A stretch of DNA of 64,000 nucleotides from Acidobacteriota bacterium (GCA_029776225.1 JAKOTR010000011.1:1-64000), one strand, 5' to 3'; shown: positions 6,728 to 15,318, counted from the stretch's first letter. Program-made: numbers and translations. The notes: generated by a model not told the origin, from the sequence alone.

Positions 6728-9133
6728 TTGAAACCGGCCATCACGACTTTTCTGCTCTGCATCTCTCTCCACGCCGCGGCGCTGGCCGCTCCCGTCTTTC
6801 AGGGCGGCCGGCCCGTTTGGGTGGAAGGCCGCGAGAAGGAAATGAACCTGTTTGTCGGATTCCGCGCGGTTTTTCAAGCCCCGCAGGGCAAGACTGTCCG
6901 GTTGCGGCTGGCCGCATCAACGCTGTACCGGGCCTATGTGAACGGCAAGTTTCTCGCCTGGGGGCCCGCTCGCGGCCCGCACGGCTACTATCGTGTGGAC
7001 GAACTGGATGTTACGTCGCGCCTTGTCCCCGGCGACAACCTTGTTGCCATCGAAGTTGCCGGCTACAACATTAATACTTACTGGGTACTCAACCAGCCCT
7101 CTTTCCTCCAGGCGGAAGTCGTCGCCGGCGATACGGTGCTGGCGTCCACGGGAGGGCCCGGCGCACAGTTCCAGGCGGCTGTTCTGCGTGAACGCATACA
7201 GAGGGTGCAGCGATACTCATTCCAGCGCGCGTTCACCGAGGTGTATCGAATGAATGCCGGCTCGGCTCGCTGGAGAGAGGATCCCTCCGCGCCTTTCCAA
7301 CCCGCGCGGCTTTCGGTCGCCGCTCCCAAGAAGCTGCTGCCGAGGCGCGTGCCGTATCCGGACTACGTTCTGCGCCAGCCGCTCGGAATTGCTGCCAGCG
7401 GCCAGGTCATCTCCAAGCCGGATACGCCGCTCTGGCGCGACCGTTCGTTGACCCGCATCGGCCCGCAGTTGCTGGGTTTCCCGGAAGATCAGTTGGAGGT
7501 CCAGCCCGCCGTCGCCGCGCGCAGACTCGTGAACGGCGAAACCGACCGGACCGGGCGCCCTTACCGCTGGCAGGAGCGGCTGCCGCTTGCCGCCGGACGG
7601 TTTTACCTCCTGGACTTCGGCACCAATCTCAGCGGCTTTATCGGGGCGCAGGTGACGGTGAAGTCTCCGACGAAGCTGTTTTTCACGTTCGACGAGATGC
7701 TGTTAAAGGGGGACGTGGATATGCACCGCGGCGCCACCGTGAACCTCGTTGCCTATGAGCTGGAGCCCGGCGTTTACCACTTGGAATCTTTCGAACCATA
7801 TACCCTGCGCTGGTTGAAAGCCATTGCGGTCGAGGGCGAGTGCTCGCTGGACCACGTCTATCTTCGCGAATACGTCAACCCGGATGTATGGCGCGCACAC
7901 TTTGCATGCAGCGACGAGGGACTGAACCGGCTATTCGCGGCGGGACGGGAGACCTACCGCCAGAACGCCGTCGATCTCTTCACTGACTGCCCCCACCGCG
8001 AACGAGCCGGGTGGCTGTGCGACAGTTACTTTACGGCGCGCGTCGAGCCGCTGCTCAGCGGGGGCTCGGTTGTGGAGAGGGCGTTCCTGGAAAACTTCCA
8101 GCTCCCGGAACGTTTCGAGCACCTGCCGGAGGGGATGCTTCCGATGTGTTATCCGGCGGATCACTACAACGGGCAGTTCATCCCCAATTGGTCCTTGTGG
8201 TTCATTCTCCAGCTTGAGGAGTACCTCGCGCGCACCGGCGACGCCGAGTTCGCCGAGGCTGTGCGGCCGCGCGTGTTCAAGCTGCTCGACTTCTTCAAAA
8301 AGCTGCACAACGAGGACGGGCTGCTCGAAAAGCTCCCCAGTTGGGTTTTCATCGAGTGGTCGGCGGCCAACAAATTCGTCCAGGACGTCAATTATCCCAG
8401 CAACATGCTCTACGCCGGGGCACTCGACGCGGCCGGCCGCATCTACCGCATGCCGGAGCTTACCGCCGAGGCGGAGAGGATCCGGCGAGTCATCCGCAGC
8501 CAGTCTTTTGACGGCGAGTTCTTCGTCGACAACGCCGTCCGGCAGGGTGGAAAGCTTGTGCCGACGCGCAACCGCACAGAGACGTGCCAATACTATGCGT
8601 TCTACTTCGGGGTCGCCACGCCCACGTCTCATCCGAAGCTCTGGGCGACGCTGCGTGACCGCTTCGGACCCGAACGCGTAAAACGAGGAGAGTTCAAGGA
8701 AATTCACGAATCGAACGCCTTTATCGGCAACGTTCTGCGCCTGGAGCTGCTCTCGCGGGAGGGCCTGACCCGCCAGCTCATCAATGAATCGCGCGCCTAC
8801 CTGCTCTACATGGCTGACCGCACCGGCACGCTTTGGGAGCACCAGAACGAGCAGGCCAGTCTCAATCACGGCTTCGCCTCGCACATCGTGAACACGCTCT
8901 ACCGCGACGTGCTTGGGTTGTACCGCGTCAACCAGGTTGCCAAACAGGTCACGGTGCGGTTCACTGACACCCCTGTCGACTGGTGTGAGGGGCGTGTTCC
9001 CGTGCCGGAGGGATATGCGGGACTGCGATGGACAAAACGCGACGGCACACTCGCCTACAGGCTGGACCTTCCGGCCGGATACGAGGCCAGGATCGATAAC
9101 CGTTCTCCTTACCGCCTTGAGGTGGTTCCTTAA
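6728..9133 (+). CDS. Secreted alpha-L-rhamnosidase-like glycoside hydrolase (GH78 type)
   Basis: 801 residues from a TTG start chosen because it opens a clear signal peptide (KPAITTFLLCISLHAAALAA), with GAGGAG upstream; the frame is open further upstream but without signal-like sequence. It has a beta-sandwich N-terminal domain (YRAYVNGKFLAWGPARGPHG, typical of the rhamnosidase N domain), then an (alpha/alpha)6 barrel with TDCPHRERAGWLCD near residue 415, matching the catalytic-loop signature of GH78, and a C-terminal beta domain. The family removes terminal L-rhamnose from pectin, glycosides and bacterial polysaccharides. It is exported, probably periplasmic. It is a single gene; the precise substrate cannot be read from sequence. 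Confidence 0.8.
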   Translation: MKPAITTFLLCISLHAAALAAPVFQGGRPVWVEGREKEMNLFVGFRAVFQAPQGKTVRLRLAASTLYRAYVNGKFLAWGPARGPHGYYRVDELDVTSRLVPGDNLVAIEVAGYNINTYWVLNQPSFLQAEVVAGDTVLASTGGPGAQFQAAVLRERIQRVQRYSFQRAFTEVYRMNAGSARWREDPSAPFQPARLSVAAPKKLLPRRVPYPDYVLRQPLGIAASGQVISKPDTPLWRDRSLTRIGPQLLGFPEDQLEVQPAVAARRLVNGETDRTGRPYRWQERLPLAAGRFYLLDFGTNLSGFIGAQVTVKSPTKLFFTFDEMLLKGDVDMHRGATVNLVAYELEPGVYHLESFEPYTLRWLKAIAVEGECSLDHVYLREYVNPDVWRAHFACSDEGLNRLFAAGRETYRQNAVDLFTDCPHRERAGWLCDSYFTARVEPLLSGGSVVERAFLENFQLPERFEHLPEGMLPMCYPADHYNGQFIPNWSLWFILQLEEYLARTGDAEFAEAVRPRVFKLLDFFKKLHNEDGLLEKLPSWVFIEWSAANKFVQDVNYPSNMLYAGALDAAGRIYRMPELTAEAERIRRVIRSQSFDGEFFVDNAVRQGGKLVPTRNRTETCQYYAFYFGVATPTSHPKLWATLRDRFGPERVKRGEFKEIHESNAFIGNVLRLELLSREGLTRQLINESRAYLLYMADRTGTLWEHQNEQASLNHGFASHIVNTLYRDVLGLYRVNQVAKQVTVRFTDTPVDWCEGRVPVPEGYAGLRWTKRDGTLAYRLDLPAGYEARIDNRSPYRLEVVP

Positions 9134-9456
9134 CGCGCAGCACCGGTGGCCGCCGGCCTGAAACGGCAGGCGCAGCGACGCTGCTTTGCGGCGCCGTGTG
9201 CGCCTGGTCCGCAGCGAAGGCGAAATGAGCCGCGCGTTTTCTCTACCCCACCGGCCAGAGCGCAGCGGCGTTCTGTCCGGTCCGCTGCCTGGGCGCACCG
9301 CCGCTCTTCGCAAGCAGCAGCCGGCTGCGCCAGGCCGAGGCGGCGCCCACGGCGAATCAGGGGTGCGATCAGGCACGACGCAGCGGCCAAATCCAGCGCC
9401 TTCCGGCGCCCGAAGCAAGTCCGCCCCCGGGCGCCGGCAGGCCGTTGCGATCAGGA
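9134..9456. other. Intergenic region without a supported gene
   Basis: 323 bp of very GC-rich sequence between the rhamnosidase stop and the convergent dps stop. Both flanking genes end here, so terminators would be expected. I see no convincing hairpin with a T-tract. All open frames are Arg/Ala/Pro-rich without domain features. Confidence 0.5.
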
Positions 9457-9891
9457 TTATTTGAGCCAGGCGCTCAGCATCCAGAGGGCCTTTTCTTCCT
9501 GGTCCCGGATATCGTCGAGCAGGTTGACGGTGCCGCGCTGTCCTTCGCTTTCGGCCACCTGAATCGCGTTGCTCAGGGCTTCCAGCAGGCACCGCGAATC
9601 CGCCACGACTTTTTCCACCATCGCCCTCGCCGGCGGCACGCCGGATTCCTCCTGAATGGTCGCAACGGACTTCACCGCGTCCAGCGAGAGCAGCGGCGTC
9701 CCGCCGTTGATCACGATCCGTTCGGCGATCGCATCGATGTGATCCGCCCACCGGTTGTAGGCTTCTTCGAGCTTCTCGTGCAGCTCGTAGAAACGCTCTC
9801 CGGTCACGGTCCAATGATAGGCACGCAACTTCTGATAGAACACCGTGGCGTCTGCCTGAAGCTTTTTGAGGGATTCATTAGTCTTCGTCAT
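9457..9891 (-). CDS. dps: Dps-type ferritin-like DNA-protection protein
   Basis: 144 residues, the usual size for a short Dps. The ferroxidase ligands seen across Dps dimers are conserved in pattern: His26, His38, Glu42 (Asp in E. coli), Asp53 and Glu57, within RAYHWTVTG and LHEKLEEAYNRWADHIDAIAERI-like helices. It should form a dodecamer that oxidises and stores iron with peroxide and shields DNA. AGGAGAT lies before the ATG. It is transcribed divergently from a sigma-54 activator gene, and a near-consensus sigma-54 promoter precedes it, unlike the OxyR/sigma-S/IHF control of E. coli dps. It has little N-terminal tail, so DNA binding may be weak. Confidence 0.92.
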   Translation of the reverse strand: MTKTNESLKKLQADATVFYQKLRAYHWTVTGERFYELHEKLEEAYNRWADHIDAIAERIVINGGTPLLSLDAVKSVATIQEESGVPPARAMVEKVVADSRCLLEALSNAIQVAESEGQRGTVNLLDDIRDQEEKALWMLSAWLK

Positions 9892-9920
9892 TTACTCAAT
9901 CTCCTTTTGCCTCTCTGAAT

Positions 9921-9936
9921 AGCATCCGGTATGCCA
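9921..9936 (-). promoter_or_regulatory. Sigma-54 promoter of dps
   Basis: On the minus strand TGGCATACCGGATGCT fits the consensus TGGCAYRNNNNTTGCW at every fixed position but one, with the GG and GC elements exactly 10 bases apart. Transcription would start about 12 bases downstream near 9910, leaving a leader of about 20 bases with AGGAGAT. The neighbouring activator gene makes the call stronger. Confidence 0.75.
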
Positions 9937-9938
9937 AT

Positions 9939-9954
9939 AACAAACGTCTTTGTT
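9939..9954. promoter_or_regulatory. Inverted repeat between activator site and promoter
   Basis: AACAAA-CGTC-TTTGTT is a perfect 6+6 inverted repeat in the AT-rich stretch directly upstream of the sigma-54 promoter. It could be a bend-protein or second activator site. Confidence 0.4.
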
Positions 9955-9986
9955 TTCAATAAGTCAGTTTCAGTACGCTAGGCCTT

Positions 9987-10004
9987 CTGACGATATATCG
10001 TCAG
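9987..10004. promoter_or_regulatory. 18-bp perfect palindrome, likely activator binding site
   Basis: CTGACGATATATCGTCAG is perfectly symmetric. Its centre is about 85 bp upstream of the predicted dps start, the usual place for a sigma-54 enhancer, and 34 bp from the activator gene's GTG, where binding would also autoregulate. Palindromes with a CGATATATCG core are bound by other regulator types too. Confidence 0.6.
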
Positions 10005-10037
10005 CATGGTACGCTATTTCGTGAGAGGCTGTATTTC

Positions 10038-11558
10038 GTGCCGGCGTCTCCGCTTGAAAAAATCCTCGAATCGGTCGCCAAGATCGTCCCCGCCGACCTG
10101 GCCGCCATCCTGGCCATGACGCCGGACCGCAAGCTGCGCGTGCTGGCGTACGCGGGCGCCCTGGCGACACCGAAGCTGCGCGAGCTGAGCATCGACCTTG
10201 ACCAGAGGCCGGCCCTCCGAGCCGCGCTCGAAAAAAGCCAACCCACAATCATGCGCAGCGAACCGGGCGAGGAGATCGGCGAGCCGGACACCTACGAAGG
10301 GGCGGTCCCACTGCCGGGCGACCATTCGTGCCTGGTTGCCCCACTCCGCCATGAGGATGAGCTCGAAGGACTGCTCACCGTCGACGTGGCCGTTTGCCGG
10401 GCTTTCGAACCGCAGCAGGTGGCGGCGATTGGCGCGCTGGCGGACGTCGCGGCGCGGCTGATCCATGAGGAACAGCGCGCCGACGCGCTCTCGAAGGACC
10501 TGGACCAGCTCGCCATATGGCGCGCGGGCCTGAAAGAAGACGGCGACACGGGCGCATCCCTCATCGGAAGTTCACCCGCGTGGCTGCGTGTGGTCGAGAG
10601 GGCGCGGCTGGCCGCGCCGACAAACGCAACGGTGCTCATCACCGGAGAAACGGGGACCGGCAAGGAGCAGGTAGCGCGCGCAATCCACCAGTGGTCCCTG
10701 CGTGCCGGCGGCCCCTTCGTTGCACTCAACTGCTCCGCGGTGGTGCCGGAGCTTGCCAGCAGCGAATTGTTCGGCCACGAACGGGGCGCCTTCACGGGGG
10801 CCGACCGCTGCCGCGAGGGCCGCTTCGCCCTGGCGGAGAAGGGAACCTTGTTCCTCGACGAAGTGGCGGACCTCCCGCCGGGCGTGCAGGCACAGCTTCT
10901 CCGCGTGATTCAAGAGCGGGTCTATGAACGTGTGGGCGGCGCCGGCACGCTCCTGCGCGCCGATGTCCGGCTGATCGCGGCGACCCACAAGGACCTCTGG
11001 CAGGAAGTGGCCGAGGGACGCTTCCGCGAGGACTTGTATTTCCGGTTGAGCACCTACCCGCTGCACTTGCCGCCGCTGCGCGAGCGGGTGGGCGACATCC
11101 CGCTGCTCGCTTCGCATCTGCTCAAGCGGATCGGCAAAGAACTCGGGATACCGGTGCCGGCGATCAGTCCGGCGGCAATCCGGCTGCTCGAGGGGCGGCA
11201 ATGGCCGGGCAACGTCCGCGAACTCCGGAATGCGCTGGAGCGCGCGGCGATTCTCGCTCAAGGCCAGACGATTCAACCGAAGCATTTCGATTTTCCGGGC
11301 GAGGACGGCAGACTCGCCCGCGGCAAGAGCGGGTCCGCGCGGGCGGATGATCCCGACATCCCGAGCGGTTTGAACCGGCTTGATACCGCAATCGCCGCTG
11401 AAGTGCTGCGCGCGCTCCGGGAGGCGGGCGGCAAGGTGGCCGGTCCCGGCGGCGCGGCGGAGCGGCTCGGCGTACCTCCAACCACCCTGCACAGTCTGAT
11501 GAAGCGCCTGGGCTTGAAGCGCCCGCGCGAGTTCCGCCGGGCTGTTCCACAGGCGTAG
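10038..11558 (+). CDS. Sigma-54-dependent activator with GAF sensor (NorR-like)
   Basis: 506 residues: an N-terminal GAF-like sensor (about 1-150), an AAA+ domain with Walker A GETGTGKE (203-210), an intact sigma-54 contact loop GAFTGA (250-255) and Walker B GTLFLDEVADLP (269-280), then a Fis-type HTH at the end (AAERLGVPPTTLHSLMKRLG). The layout is that of NorR and relatives. The GAF ligand (nitric oxide-iron, another small molecule) cannot be read out. The GTG start is preceded by GAGAGG. It is divergent from dps, with an 18-bp palindrome and a sigma-54 promoter between, so dps is its likely target. Confidence 0.88.
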   Translation: MPASPLEKILESVAKIVPADLAAILAMTPDRKLRVLAYAGALATPKLRELSIDLDQRPALRAALEKSQPTIMRSEPGEEIGEPDTYEGAVPLPGDHSCLVAPLRHEDELEGLLTVDVAVCRAFEPQQVAAIGALADVAARLIHEEQRADALSKDLDQLAIWRAGLKEDGDTGASLIGSSPAWLRVVERARLAAPTNATVLITGETGTGKEQVARAIHQWSLRAGGPFVALNCSAVVPELASSELFGHERGAFTGADRCREGRFALAEKGTLFLDEVADLPPGVQAQLLRVIQERVYERVGGAGTLLRADVRLIAATHKDLWQEVAEGRFREDLYFRLSTYPLHLPPLRERVGDIPLLASHLLKRIGKELGIPVPAISPAAIRLLEGRQWPGNVRELRNALERAAILAQGQTIQPKHFDFPGEDGRLARGKSGSARADDPDIPSGLNRLDTAIAAEVLRALREAGGKVAGPGGAAERLGVPPTTLHSLMKRLGLKRPREFRRAVPQA

Positions 11559-11601
11559 CGGCGGGACGCCTGCGGCGCAGATTCCGCTTGCCCGGCTGCT
11601 C

Positions 11602-11607
11602 TATAAT
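11602..11607 (+). promoter_or_regulatory. -10 element TATAAT before greA
   Basis: A perfect TATAAT hexamer lies 13 bp before the greA ATG. No good -35 is at the usual distance. The leader would be only a few bases but still contains GGGAG. Confidence 0.4.
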
Positions 11608-11620
11608 TGGGTCTGGGAGC

Positions 11621-12091
11621 ATGGCAGACCTTAAGAAGAAGCTCGAGGAAGAGATCGCCGCGCTCGAGTACGAACTCCGGAACGAACTCCCGGCCGAAAT
11701 CCGCAAGGCGCGGGCTCACGGGGATCTGAGCGAGAACGCGGAATACCACGCCGCGAAGGAGCGGCAGGGCTACGTCAATGCCCGGCTGAACCAATTGAGA
11801 CAGAGGCTGGCCCAGCTCTCCATGATTGACCTCTCGAAAATCCCGCGCGACAAAGTCGGCTTGGGCTCCGAGGTCGTGGTTCTGGATCTCGCCAAGAACG
11901 AAGAAATCACCTACCGCTTGGTAACCAGCGAAGAAAGCGACGTGGCCCAGGGGAAGATCTCCACCGGTTCGCCGATCGGGCGGGGCCTGCTCGGCAAAGA
12001 GGTGGGGGATGTCGTGAAAATCCAGATCCCGGGCGGAATCCGGGAGCTGGAAATCCTCAAGCTCACGACCATCCACGATCTGGAAAGCTGA
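11621..12091 (+). CDS. greA: Transcription elongation factor GreA
   Basis: 156 residues from an ATG preceded by GGGAG; the frame is open 11 codons further up but the family starts here. An N-terminal coiled coil contains the signature DLSENAEYHAAKERQ, whose acidic tip residues trigger RNA polymerase to cleave backtracked RNA. A C-terminal FKBP-like domain ends in the usual GxIRELEIL region. It rescues stalled elongation complexes. It is followed 5 bp later by a CDP-alcohol phosphatidyltransferase gene in the same direction, probably co-transcribed. Confidence 0.93.
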   Translation: MADLKKKLEEEIAALEYELRNELPAEIRKARAHGDLSENAEYHAAKERQGYVNARLNQLRQRLAQLSMIDLSKIPRDKVGLGSEVVVLDLAKNEEITYRLVTSEESDVAQGKISTGSPIGRGLLGKEVGDVVKIQIPGGIRELEILKLTTIHDLES

Positions 12092-12096
12092 GTGCG

Positions 12097-12729
12097 ATGA
12101 CATATACGCGCGCAATCGGTATTGCCTGCAACAAGGTGATCATGTTGATTGTGCGGGGTCTCGCACTCTCGCGGATCCATCCCAACGTTCTGACGTTTAT
12201 CGGCTTGCTGATCAATGGCGTCGCGGCGTGGCTGCTGGCCTCGGGGCGGTTTTTCACCGCCGGGCTGGTGATCATCAGCGCCGGCCTGTTCGACATGGTG
12301 GACGGGCGGGTCGCCCGCGAAACCAAGCAGGTGACCCTGTTCGGCGGGTTTTTCGATTCGGTGGTGGACCGCTACTCGGACCTCGTTCTGCTCATGGGGC
12401 TGCTGGTCTACTATGCGTCCATCAACCGGTTCTTCTATGTCGTGCTGACGGCGGTGGTGATGACGGCCTCGGTTATGGTGAGCTACACGCGCGCCCGTTC
12501 CGAGTGCATCATCCCGAAATGCAAGGTCGGGTTCATGGAGCGGCCCGAGCGCATGGTGCTGCTGATCATCGGGGCGCTGTTCAATCGCATGGCGCCGGTG
12601 CTGTGGGTGATCGCCGTGCTGGGCAACATCACCGTGATTCACCGCATGCTCTACACCTGGCAGGAAACGGCGCGGCTGGAAGCGGCGCAGTTGCGCGCCG
12701 TCACCAGCGAGGTGGAGCGCCGCGGATAG
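12097..12729 (+). CDS. CDP-alcohol phosphatidyltransferase family protein
   Basis: 210 residues with several hydrophobic segments. It contains the complete family motif DG-x2-AR-x8-G-x3-D-x3-D from Asp-Gly in MVDGRVAR to Asp in SVVDRYSD. The enzyme joins a CDP-linked lipid and an alcohol in the membrane, as in phosphatidylglycerol-phosphate or phosphatidylinositol-phosphate synthases. The acceptor alcohol cannot be told from this sequence. The C-terminal 30 residues are a soluble helix. It follows greA directly and converges on acpS. Confidence 0.85.
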   Translation: MTYTRAIGIACNKVIMLIVRGLALSRIHPNVLTFIGLLINGVAAWLLASGRFFTAGLVIISAGLFDMVDGRVARETKQVTLFGGFFDSVVDRYSDLVLLMGLLVYYASINRFFYVVLTAVVMTASVMVSYTRARSECIIPKCKVGFMERPERMVLLIIGALFNRMAPVLWVIAVLGNITVIHRMLYTWQETARLEAAQLRAVTSEVERRG

Positions 12730-12745
12730 CCGTCAAGGCCGGGCC

Positions 12746-13123
12746 TCAGTCTTCCAAAATCACCATTGCCATCCCGGTGGTCGCCGTGTGCGTGAGGGAG
12801 AGCGATATCCTTTTCACGCCAAGGCTCTCTGCCACGCGCGCGGCTTCGCCGTGCAATTGAAGCGTCGGCCTGCCCGAGCGCAAATTGACCACTTCGAAGT
12901 CGCGCCAGCGGACGCCCCGGCGCCAGCCCGTTCCGATGGCCTTCATCCCCGCTTCCTTGGCCGCGAACCGGGCGGCATACCGCTCGAACTTGTTGGCCTT
13001 CCGCTCGACGTAGGTGATCTCTGCGGGCGTGAAAACGCGCTCAAGAAAGCGTGCGCCGTACCGTTCCACCGCCGCCCGGATACGGTCCACCTCCGCCAGG
13101 TCTACACCGGTTCCCACGATCAC
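12746..13123 (-). CDS. acpS: Holo-[acyl-carrier-protein] synthase
   Basis: 125 residues, the normal size for AcpS. It transfers 4'-phosphopantetheine from CoA to acyl carrier protein. The magnesium site is visible as Asp in GTGVDLAEVDRI (residue 8) and Glu in FAAKEA. The C-terminal SLTHTATTGMAMV strand is typical. The start GTG overlaps the nikR stop by 4 bases, so it is translated from the nikR mRNA. It converges on the phosphatidyltransferase gene. Confidence 0.93.
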   Translation of the reverse strand: MIVGTGVDLAEVDRIRAAVERYGARFLERVFTPAEITYVERKANKFERYAARFAAKEAGMKAIGTGWRRGVRWRDFEVVNLRSGRPTLQLHGEAARVAESLGVKRISLSLTHTATTGMAMVILED

Positions 13124-13536
13124 AGTTCGGCCCCTGTCGTGGTGATGGTGAGCCGGCCGTGTTTCACTCCCTTGGTCGCTATCAGCGTGTCCGCCAGTTT
13201 TTTGACCTCGGCCGCCTTGCCCCTCACAACCAGGACCTCCAGGCAGTGGTCGTGATCCAGGTGGACGTGGAGGGTGGAGAGTATGTTGTGAAAGAACTCA
13301 TGCTGCATGCCGGTGAGCCGGTCGCTCAACTGGCGCACGTGATGGTTGTAGACGATCGACACGGTTCCCACCACTTTGCGGTCGGGGGATTCCCAGGCCT
13401 CCTCCACCAGCTCATCGCGTATCAGGTCGCGGAACGCTTCGGAACGGTTCGTGTAGCCGCGCCTTGCGATCAAATCGTCGAACTTCGCGAGCAGGTCCGA
13501 GTCGATGGCCACGCCAATCCGGCTCAATTCTCCCAT
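13120..13536 (-). CDS. nikR: Nickel-responsive regulator NikR
   Basis: 138 residues: a ribbon-helix-helix DNA-binding domain (SRIGVAIDSDLLAKFDDLI) and a C-terminal ACT-like metal domain. All four residues matching E. coli nickel ligands are present: His79, His90, His92 (LHVH) and Cys98. With nickel it should repress uptake genes. No nickel transporter, urease or hydrogenase lies nearby. The start chosen is the family start MGELSRIG. It has no ribosome site, and a -10-like TATCTT lies 7 bases before the ATG, which suggests a leaderless mRNA. Coupled to acpS; divergent from a GH140-like gene. Confidence 0.9.
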   Translation of the reverse strand: MGELSRIGVAIDSDLLAKFDDLIARRGYTNRSEAFRDLIRDELVEEAWESPDRKVVGTVSIVYNHHVRQLSDRLTGMQHEFFHNILSTLHVHLDHDHCLEVLVVRGKAAEVKKLADTLIATKGVKHGRLTITTTGAEL

Positions 13537-13644
13537 GCGTACAAGATAGGATACGTTTGGCGGCTTGTCCAACTGGCTTCGAAAGAGGCTCCGGAGCGGG
13601 CGCAGCCGTTCTAGTCTGCTCGGGCCGGAGGTAAACTGAGCAGC
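13537..13644. promoter_or_regulatory. Divergent promoter region of nikR and the GH140-like gene
   Basis: On the minus strand TTGGAC and TATCTT are 18 bp apart, with the nikR ATG 7 bases after the -10. This would give a leaderless nikR transcript. On the + strand GGAGGT precedes the GH140-like ATG. No clear GTATGA-type NikR palindrome is seen. Confidence 0.35.
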
Positions 13645-15318
13645 ATGAAAAAGGCCCTCATCAGAGGTCTGGTCCTCTTTGCAGCAGCGGCACTCAACGC
13701 TTTCCCGCAGCATGTTGTCGGACAGTGGGAAGTTTTCGAGTTCACGATGACCGCCCGCGGGGAGACGGCGAATCCTTACGTCGAAGGCCTCCCGGACGGC
13801 GGTCCGCCCTTCGTCACCGCGACCTTCACCGGAACCGGCGGGGAAGCCCGTGGCCAGCGCTATGCGATCCCGGGCTTCTGGGACGGCGGCAAGATCTGGA
13901 AGGTCCGGTTTGCGTTGCCCGCGCCCGGAGAATGGAGTTACTTAACCGCTTCCAGCGATCCGGGATTGAACGGCATTCGCGGGACTCTGCGCTGCACGGC
14001 CTGGACCGGCGCCGATAAGCAGGTCAACCCGGCGCGCCGCGGGTTCGTGCGTGTCGCCCGCAGCGGGCCGCGTCCCGGCAGGCACTTCGAGTATGCCGAC
14101 GGCACGCCCTTCCTCTGGATCGGTGACACGTGGTGGAACTGGCACAAGAAGGGAATCGAGTTCGCCAGTTTCAAGAAGCTGGCGGACGACCGCGCCGCCA
14201 AGGGTTTTTCTGTCGGGCAACTCTATTTTTCGGGCAACAGCAACCTGCTGGACGTCAAGCGGGAGATGCCCAATCTCGAGCAGATCCGCAAGGTGGAGGA
14301 GTTCATCTCCTACGCGAACAGTAAGGGCATCACGGTCTGGATCCATGCCTGGTGGAGCCGTAAGGGACTGAACGTGACGGCCGGTCCGGAGAAGGTCCGC
14401 CGCTGGTGGCGGTATGTGATCCACCGCCTCATGGCGCACAACGTGATCTGGGTGCTGGCCGGGGAATACAACATGAACAATTACGGCGGTCTGGGCCTTC
14501 AATTCTGGAAGGACCTGGGCGCCATGATCCGGCGCGAAGACCCCTACGGGCGCATCATCGGCGCTCATCCAACGCCTCCGGCCTGGGAGGGCGGGGCGGA
14601 GGCGCCCCAGTGGTCCACTGGAGAGGTGCTGCACAACGAGCCCTGGCTGGATTACAACCAGAGCCAGACGGGCCACGGGAAATGGCGCAACGAGATGGTC
14701 CCCGTCGTCGTGGCGGCCGATTACAAGCGCACGCCGCCGAAGCCCATCGTGGTGACCGAACCGTGGTATGAGTTCGTCGAGGGCAACCCGCCGGCCGAAG
14801 ACGTGCGTTTCGCCGCGTGGTCGGCCATGCTGTCCGGCGCCGCGGGCCATACCTACGGCGGCGGTCATGTCTGGTGGGCGCACGTTCCGGAATCCCCGTC
14901 GCGGCAGGGCTCGTGGCCGCTGGAAGCCGGCTTTGAGAGGGACACGCTCGACTATCCGGGCGCGGTCGCCATGGCCTTCATGGCCCGGTTCTTCAGGAGC
15001 ATGGAGTGGTGGAAGCTGGAGCCGCGGCCCGATCTGGTCTCCGACTATGCGGCCAGGTTCTGCGCCGCCGAAGCCGGACGGAATTACGTGGTCTACGCGC
15101 GCTGGGGCGGCGCGCTGAAGGTGGATCTGCGGCCTTCGTCCGAGACCGACACGTTCCGCTACACCTGGTTCGACCTGACAACCGGCTCCGAGCGGCGCTC
15201 CGGTACGGTTCAGGGAGGCGGCCTCAGGGAATTCCGCACCCCGGAGGATTACCCCCGCTTTCCGCAGCACAAGGACTGGGTGCTGCACATCCGCCGCGCG
15301 GAGGTCACAACTCCCTGA
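13645..15318 (+). CDS. Secreted GH140-like (apiosidase-type) glycoside hydrolase
   Basis: 557 residues with a signal peptide (KKALIRGLVLFAAAALNAFP). A DUF5060-type beta domain (about 20-130, VVGQWEVFEFTMTA) precedes an apiosidase-like DUF4038 TIM barrel (about 140-450; ADGTPFLWIGDTWWN is the family entry motif, with likely acid residues in VLAGEYNMNN and VVTEPWYE). A C-terminal beta domain resembles the collagen-binding-domain family that usually follows it. Characterised GH140 members release apiose from rhamnogalacturonan II. Substrate here is inferred. Its 3' end overlaps the convergent DUF1080 gene by 14 bp. Confidence 0.8.
   Translation: MKKALIRGLVLFAAAALNAFPQHVVGQWEVFEFTMTARGETANPYVEGLPDGGPPFVTATFTGTGGEARGQRYAIPGFWDGGKIWKVRFALPAPGEWSYLTASSDPGLNGIRGTLRCTAWTGADKQVNPARRGFVRVARSGPRPGRHFEYADGTPFLWIGDTWWNWHKKGIEFASFKKLADDRAAKGFSVGQLYFSGNSNLLDVKREMPNLEQIRKVEEFISYANSKGITVWIHAWWSRKGLNVTAGPEKVRRWWRYVIHRLMAHNVIWVLAGEYNMNNYGGLGLQFWKDLGAMIRREDPYGRIIGAHPTPPAWEGGAEAPQWSTGEVLHNEPWLDYNQSQTGHGKWRNEMVPVVVAADYKRTPPKPIVVTEPWYEFVEGNPPAEDVRFAAWSAMLSGAAGHTYGGGHVWWAHVPESPSRQGSWPLEAGFERDTLDYPGAVAMAFMARFFRSMEWWKLEPRPDLVSDYAARFCAAEAGRNYVVYARWGGALKVDLRPSSETDTFRYTWFDLTTGSERRSGTVQGGGLREFRTPEDYPRFPQHKDWVLHIRRAEVTTP

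Noticed and set aside
9134-9456. Small gene between the rhamnosidase and dps
   Set aside because: Frames on both strands are Arg/Ala-rich with no start signal, hydrophobic pattern or motif.
7931-9814. Long leftward open frame (over 600 codons) antisense to the GH78-like gene and dps
   Set aside because: It runs through the same-phase complement of two clear genes, is Arg-rich and has no domain. Such frames are common at high GC.
13537-13644. NikR operator (GTATGA-N16-TCATAC type)
   Set aside because: GTATCC and GTAC fragments occur, but no pair with the right symmetry and spacing was found.
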